Assembly: GCA_958428675.1 (NCBI GenBank)
Contig: CAUAGV010000013.1
Coordinates: 1 to 17,619, forward strand
DNA length: 17,619 bases
Direction: 5' to 3'
Origin: an uncultured Collinsella sp.
GTDB taxonomy: Bacteria > Actinomycetota > Coriobacteriia > Coriobacteriales > Coriobacteriaceae
The notes under the pieces are model-generated. The model did no database searches. It saw nothing but the letters and a program-made list of their open reading frames with translations, and was not told the DNA's origin. The position numbers were made by a program, and so were the translations under genes. Shown here piece by piece: positions 14,886 through 17,619 of the stretch. Positions within the stretch are counted from its first letter, which is position 1. Each line of letters opens with the position of its first letter.

Positions 14886-15791
14886 ATGCGGCCCGGTGGC
14901 ACTCAGACAAAGCGCGGCGCCGCGGTGCGCATGCGACGCCGGCTAGGCCTGGCGCCGCGGGCGTACGCACTGCTATCGTGCTCGCTGGTGCTGGTCATAG
15001 CTGGCGTTTCGGCCTATGGCATGACCGTGCCGTCCATGATGCAGGCGCATGCCGCACGCGAACCGCGCGTGGGGCATGAGGTCAAAAGTGACCTGGGTAC
15101 CACGACTGGATATGCTTGGGCAAGCGTGGTCGCGCATATTGTGTTTGGCACCGACGATGCGGACGGTGCCGAGGCCCCGGACAACGAAGTCACGCTTGCC
15201 AACGGCAAAACCATCGTGCTCACCAACACCAAGATCATCGATCGGTTGTCCAACAATAGCGTGGCGGCAACGGTGAATAAGGTCGAGCAGCAGAAGGAGC
15301 AGGACGCCCAGCAGTCCGGAAAGCCCGGTAGCTCGGATACTTCTGGCTCCGGCTCGGATTCATCGAGTTCGGGCGGCGGCTCTGGGTCGGGCTCTTCTAC
15401 CGGAGGGTCTGGAAACGGCGGCTCGACGGGCGGCAACACTGACAACGATGCAAACTCCGGTGGCCTTTCCGCTGCTGAGGAAGAGAGCATTCACAGTTGG
15501 CTTGTGACCAAGTACAACATGCTCGACGGCTATGTTTCTCGTGCCAATGACGTGGTCTCGACCTATAACTCTACGGGAGATCCCAGACCGTGCGACAGCC
15601 TGGTCGGGGAGATGTTTGTCATTCGAGCCGAGTTCGGTCGTCAGACATTCTCGCCCCGGTCAAAGTGGTATCAGCAGTATGCCAATCTGTGGGGCTGTTA
15701 TACCAACCTATGCCAATGGGTCGGCCATTACGGCGATGATGACGTCGCACTCGGTAACTTCAACAATAACGTGGCGGCGCTTGCCCTATGA
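14886..15791 (+). CDS. Membrane-anchored protein with Ser/Gly-rich linker and Cys-containing external domain, unknown function
   Basis: A 301-residue protein with no recognised family. The arginine-rich N-terminus (1-25) and one TM helix (about 27-46) predict the rest to be outside the cell. Residues about 47-140 form a first region, with VTLANGKTIVLTNTKIID and a Gln/Glu-rich helix. About 50 residues of Ser/Gly/Thr/Asn low complexity (about 144-195) form a flexible linker. The C-terminal domain (about 196-301) is helical-looking, Trp/Tyr-rich, with three Cys (236, 271, 276). The start is fixed by GGAGGAG five bases before the ATG at 14886; an in-frame ATG at 14829 has no such site. Its stop overlaps the next start codon as ATGA (15788-15791), so it is coupled to the kinase and may be its sensor or substrate; that is inferred. 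Confidence 0.85.
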   Translation: MRPGGTQTKRGAAVRMRRRLGLAPRAYALLSCSLVLVIAGVSAYGMTVPSMMQAHAAREPRVGHEVKSDLGTTTGYAWASVVAHIVFGTDDADGAEAPDNEVTLANGKTIVLTNTKIIDRLSNNSVAATVNKVEQQKEQDAQQSGKPGSSDTSGSGSDSSSSGGGSGSGSSTGGSGNGGSTGGNTDNDANSGGLSAAEEESIHSWLVTKYNMLDGYVSRANDVVSTYNSTGDPRPCDSLVGEMFVIRAEFGRQTFSPRSKWYQQYANLWGCYTNLCQWVGHYGDDDVALGNFNNNVAALAL

Positions 15792-17619
15792 TGACCGATC
15801 TTGCATCCACCACACCACAATCGCTCGGTCGCGATCCCATGGTCGGCCTGCGCCTGGCGCGTGTCGACGGGTTTGAGCCGGCCATTGCGCTCGGTCAGGA
15901 CGAACTGCCTGCCTATCTGCGTCGTTTTACGATGCTGTTTGCCGACGATGCCACCATGCGCCGTGGCGGTATCGGCCGCGTGACGCGTGCTGTCAACGCC
16001 CAAGGCGAGGCCGTGGCACTCAAGCAGCTCATCTTGCCGGCGCGCGATGAGTTTGACGACGATACCGCTCATGAGGCGCTGGTCGCCAAGTTCAAGGCGG
16101 CGTTTCGCGAGGAATATGAATGCCACCGCGCCCTTTCGGGCCTCAAGGGCTTTCCCCGCCTCTATGGCTGGGGCGAGGTTGACGGTGTGCCTGCAATTGT
16201 CATGGAATGGGTCGAGGGCGAGACGCTTGCCCGCTTGCGTTCACGACTCGCCGTGGACGATGCCGGACGCCTTTCGCCGCTTGTGGCGGCGCGTCTGGGT
16301 CGCGACCTGTTCGATCTGCTCTGCCGTATGAGTCTGGTGGGTGAGGGCTTTGTCCATCGCGATATCTCGCCCGCCAATATTATGGTGCGCACGGCGCGTC
16401 TGCCGCTTGACCGGCAGCTTGCCGAGGGCACCTTTGACCTGTGCCTGATCGACTTTGGCTCGTCGCTGGCGCTCGAGCCTGCGTCGGCCGTGGCCGGTAC
16501 CGGCGGCAAGGCGTCGTTTACGGAGCGTTATGCCACGCTGCGTCGCGCGACGGTTGCCTATGCCCCGCCCGAGATGCTCACCGACGATATTCCCGACCTG
16601 CGCGCTTTGCGTATGTCGCCGGCGATCGACGTCTATGCCGCGGCAAGCACGGTTTACGAGCTCATTGCCGGCGTCGCGCCATACGAAGCCGCGCCGAGCA
16701 CTTCGGGCGCCTCGGGTTCGCGCAAAAGGACGCGCGACATCGCGAGCCCCTACCGTCTCAAAATGGACACACGGCCCGACTATCCCATTGGTGCCCATGC
16801 GCCCGGTTGTGATTTGACTCAACTGCTTCGTCGTGAGCCCGATGTGGCGCTCGCCGCGGCCGAGCAGGCCCAGCAGCTAGGGCTTGAGCCGGATTCCGAA
16901 GAGCTACGCGATGCGCTGGCGTTTGTCGATGCCCAGCTGTTCGACGTGGTGATGGCCTGTCTGTCCAGCCATCAAAAAGATCGTCCCGAGCCGGCGGCGG
17001 TCGAGGCGGCGCTCTCGGCGTTTTGTGACCACTATGCGCAAAATGTCGGTCGTTCGCTCCGCGGCGAGCCGCTCACGCCGTGCCCCATGGATGCGTCTGG
17101 CCGCGCGGTTCGTCGCGCGGCGATGATCGGTGCGGCGGTCGTTTGCAGCGTGGTTTGGGCTGTGGTCGTGGTTTCGGCCGCGTTGCTGGCGTCGGGCGCC
17201 CGCGTGACGGCGACTTTGGGATCGCTCGTGTGGTCTGGGTCGCTACCGGGTATTATTGCCGCACTGGCGTTGGCGCTGCCAGGCATAGCCGGCGTTGCCA
17301 CGGGGGCACTTGCGCGCAATCGGCGCTCGGGGTTCCTGCAGGGTGTGCTTGCGCTTTCTGCCTGCGAGGTTCCGGTGCTGGTTGTGGCTGCATGTAGCGT
17401 ATTTTCCCAACGCGCCGTGATGGGCGGCCTTGTTGCCGCTCTGGTTGCAACCTATACGCTTACGTGGTTTTTTCTTGCGATGGGCTTTGCCTTTGAACTT
17501 CCCGTTTCGGCACCGCGACGCACAAAAGCCCAGATGACGACTCCGCTTGCCGGTGGAGCCGCAGCTGCCCGTACTTTTGGCGGACCTGTCGAAGTATCGT
17601 CCGATTCTATTTCTACGAC
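15788..17619 (+). CDS. Protein kinase with HRDISPAN catalytic loop and C-terminal TM helices (runs off the window)
   Basis: The reading frame is open from 15788 to the window end (610 codons plus two bases). The kinase domain (about 50-435) has a short glycine loop RRGGIGRV (58-65), VALK (K79), an alpha-C region FREEYECHRAL, catalytic loop HRDISPAN (190-197), LIDFGSS (D222) and YAPPEML. The catalytic-loop Lys of Ser/Thr kinases is Ser here (S194); HRDIS variants occur in other bacterial kinases, so activity is likely but unproven. An insert of about 90 residues sits late in the C-lobe. Four hydrophobic segments follow (about 446-470, 481-503, 515-535, 540-562), then a Thr/Ala/Ser-rich region. 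The gene overlaps the upstream membrane-protein gene by ATGA; an ATG at 15791 is the alternative start. The C-terminus is not in the window. Confidence 0.9.
   Translation, partial: MMTDLASTTPQSLGRDPMVGLRLARVDGFEPAIALGQDELPAYLRRFTMLFADDATMRRGGIGRVTRAVNAQGEAVALKQLILPARDEFDDDTAHEALVAKFKAAFREEYECHRALSGLKGFPRLYGWGEVDGVPAIVMEWVEGETLARLRSRLAVDDAGRLSPLVAARLGRDLFDLLCRMSLVGEGFVHRDISPANIMVRTARLPLDRQLAEGTFDLCLIDFGSSLALEPASAVAGTGGKASFTERYATLRRATVAYAPPEMLTDDIPDLRALRMSPAIDVYAAASTVYELIAGVAPYEAAPSTSGASGSRKRTRDIASPYRLKMDTRPDYPIGAHAPGCDLTQLLRREPDVALAAAEQAQQLGLEPDSEELRDALAFVDAQLFDVVMACLSSHQKDRPEPAAVEAALSAFCDHYAQNVGRSLRGEPLTPCPMDASGRAVRRAAMIGAAVVCSVVWAVVVVSAALLASGARVTATLGSLVWSGSLPGIIAALALALPGIAGVATGALARNRRSGFLQGVLALSACEVPVLVVAACSVFSQRAVMGGLVAALVATYTLTWFFLAMGFAFELPVSAPRRTKAQMTTPLAGGAAAARTFGGPVEVSSDSIST

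Noticed and set aside
14972..14983. Lipobox in the membrane-anchored protein (LLSC, C32)
   Set aside because: The Cys lies in the middle of the hydrophobic helix rather than at its end, and the -2 residue does not fit.

Overview
The window looks like chromosomal DNA from a high-GC Gram-positive bacterium, most likely an actinobacterium of the class Coriobacteriia (Collinsella or a relative). I infer this from the GC-rich codon use, the actinobacterial order kinase - fhaA - fhaB - pstP - rodA - pbpA - kinase, and the fusion of the rodA and pbpA parts into one gene. No database search was possible.

Left part (1-8826, all minus strand; transcription runs from high to low coordinates). This is a cell-wall and Ser/Thr phosphorylation operon. 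It opens with an unusual polytopic kinase with an HLD catalytic loop (6973-8826). Then follow FhaA (5963-6976), FhaB (5540-5956), a PP2C phosphatase of the PstP type with a long N-terminal extension (3609-5543), a single-chain SEDS glycosyltransferase/class B penicillin-binding protein fusion (722-3592), and the first 196 residues of a canonical PknB-type kinase that runs off the window (1-589). GTGA and ATGA overlaps, a 6-base gap and a 16-base gap make co-transcription and translational coupling likely. A putative extended -10 promoter lies at 8907-8915.

Middle part (8971-14640). A two-TM protein with a lysine-rich tail, possibly YcxB-like (8971-9687, minus), is divergent from dnaX (9803-12286, plus), whose product has very long Pro/Ala-rich disordered segments. 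Next come an overlapping pair of small genes, the second of the DUF4160 type (12341-12866), a convergent single-TM orphan (12892-13368, minus), an AT-richer intergenic stretch with a nested inverted repeat, and the ybaB-recR pair (13710-14640). dnaX-ybaB-recR is a classical replication/recombination neighbourhood, here interrupted by the accessory genes.

Right part (14641-17619, plus). A 245-base non-coding stretch is rich in inverted repeats: a 9-bp hairpin, two GTTGYGCAAC sites 73 bp apart, an extended -10 element, and a terminator-like hairpin directly before a strong Shine-Dalgarno sequence. It leads into an apparent two-gene operon: a membrane-anchored protein with a Ser/Gly linker and a Cys-containing external domain (14886-15791), overlapped by ATGA with another polytopic kinase whose catalytic loop reads HRDISPAN (15788 to the window end). 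The window therefore carries three differently built protein kinases. The right-hand pair and its leader are the best candidates here for an undescribed signalling system.

I saw no tRNA, rRNA, CRISPR array, insertion sequence or SRP RNA.
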